Shown here: positions 63,470-64,000 of the stretch, one piece after another | Layout of the letters: each line of letters starts with the position of its first letter | How positions within the stretch are numbered: position 1 is the stretch's first letter | Assembly (NCBI GenBank): GCA_032191485.1 | Contig: JAVDOI010000173.1 | Coordinates: 235,001-299,000 of the forward strand | Direction: 5' to 3' | Origin: Leptoclinus maculatus | Taxonomy: Eukaryota > Chordata > Actinopteri > Perciformes > Stichaeidae | DNA length: 64,000 nt | The notes under the pieces: generated by a model | The model's input: only the letters and a program-made list of their open reading frames with translations | Databases searched by the model: none | What the model was told of the DNA's origin: nothing | Translations under genes and position numbers: made by a program

Positions 63470-64000
63470 GAGAAGTTTAACTTCAGGATATAAGGCCTTT
63501 AATTATATTGTAGATATTTATTTTTTAGTCTGCTCAAGTTATGGTGTGTTTTATTGTGTATTATGTTTATTTTAGTATTTTATAAAATTATGTTTGTCTG
63601 CTATTTAATGTCCTTATTTGTATTTGTGTAGAAATCATTCACCATCCAGAATCAGTTTATTGTATGTTTTGCACATAAAAGGAATTTGACTCTGTGGTTG
63701 GGGCATGACAATAAACACACTGCAATAGTATAAGACATAATTCACTATAAAAATGTACGAGAGAATATGATGGATACAAATAAACAATATAAGAGTAAAT
63801 ACGTTTTTAACGTCTTAAGTGTCTTTTTTTTATGTCACTGGTGCATAAAAAGCATTATGAAAAACAGACAGTGAGCTTTACCTGCACTGTGTCGTAGTTA
63901 TAATTGAAATGTCTGTGTGGACTGTTGTAAATTGGACTAATGCTGGGATCAGGACTAAATGAGCATTATGCACATCGGTATGTAAAGACGTGAGGCCCTC
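63470..64000. other. No gene seen
   Basis: AT-rich flank upstream of mtrf1l without a recognised feature. Confidence 0.45.

Overview
The window is vertebrate nuclear DNA, almost certainly from a ray-finned fish. Genes have introns and GT-AG splice sites, all recognisable host genes lie on the minus strand, one of them is a fish-type NLR immune gene (FISNA-NACHT, leucine-rich repeats, B30.2), and the transposon families (Ty3/Gypsy, Tc1, hAT, I-like and L1-like LINEs, tRNA SINEs) and very dense CA/GT microsatellites fit a teleost.

Layout, left to right. 0.4-3.9 kb: the first two coding exons of a synuclein gene (minus strand; the rest lies off the left edge), with minisatellites in the intron and a 24-unit GAA repeat next to the start codon. 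4-9 kb: tandem repeats and no gene. 9.7-33.3 kb: an NLR gene, minus strand, read here from 5-prime short exons (33-29 kb) through FISNA-NACHT (28.8-27 kb), two leucine-rich-repeat exons (26.9-25.2 kb), a 47-nt linker exon and a B30.2 exon (10.5-9.7 kb). It carries two apparent frameshifts, and the long intron before B30.2 contains an L1-like fragment, a non-autonomous hAT element and a complete 8.4-kb Ty3/Gypsy retrotransposon. 33.9-35.5 kb: a decayed Tc1 transposon. 37-44.7 kb: AT-rich repeats, a decayed I-like LINE (gag-like ORF1, endonuclease, reverse transcriptase, RNase H) and a 45-bp minisatellite. 46.7-57.1 kb: desi2, five coding exons, intact. 57.6-63.4 kb: mtrf1l, eight coding exons, intact, with an NRF-1-like site upstream.

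The host genes do not form an operon or a pathway. desi2 (a deSUMOylating/deubiquitinating-type protease) and mtrf1l (mitochondrial release factor) are ordinary conserved tandem neighbours. The NLR and synuclein genes are separate units.

The two most unusual observations both concern splicing. (1) The two LTRs of the Gypsy element differ by exactly two gaps of 83 and 70 nt, and each gap is a clean GT-AG intron in the sense of the element: one LTR looks spliced and the other unspliced. (2) Intron 7 of mtrf1l is built almost wholly of repeats: 11 copies of a 31-bp unit that each re-create the exon-7 5-prime splice site, followed by about 1 kb of pure polypyrimidine (sense strand) running into the exon-8 acceptor.
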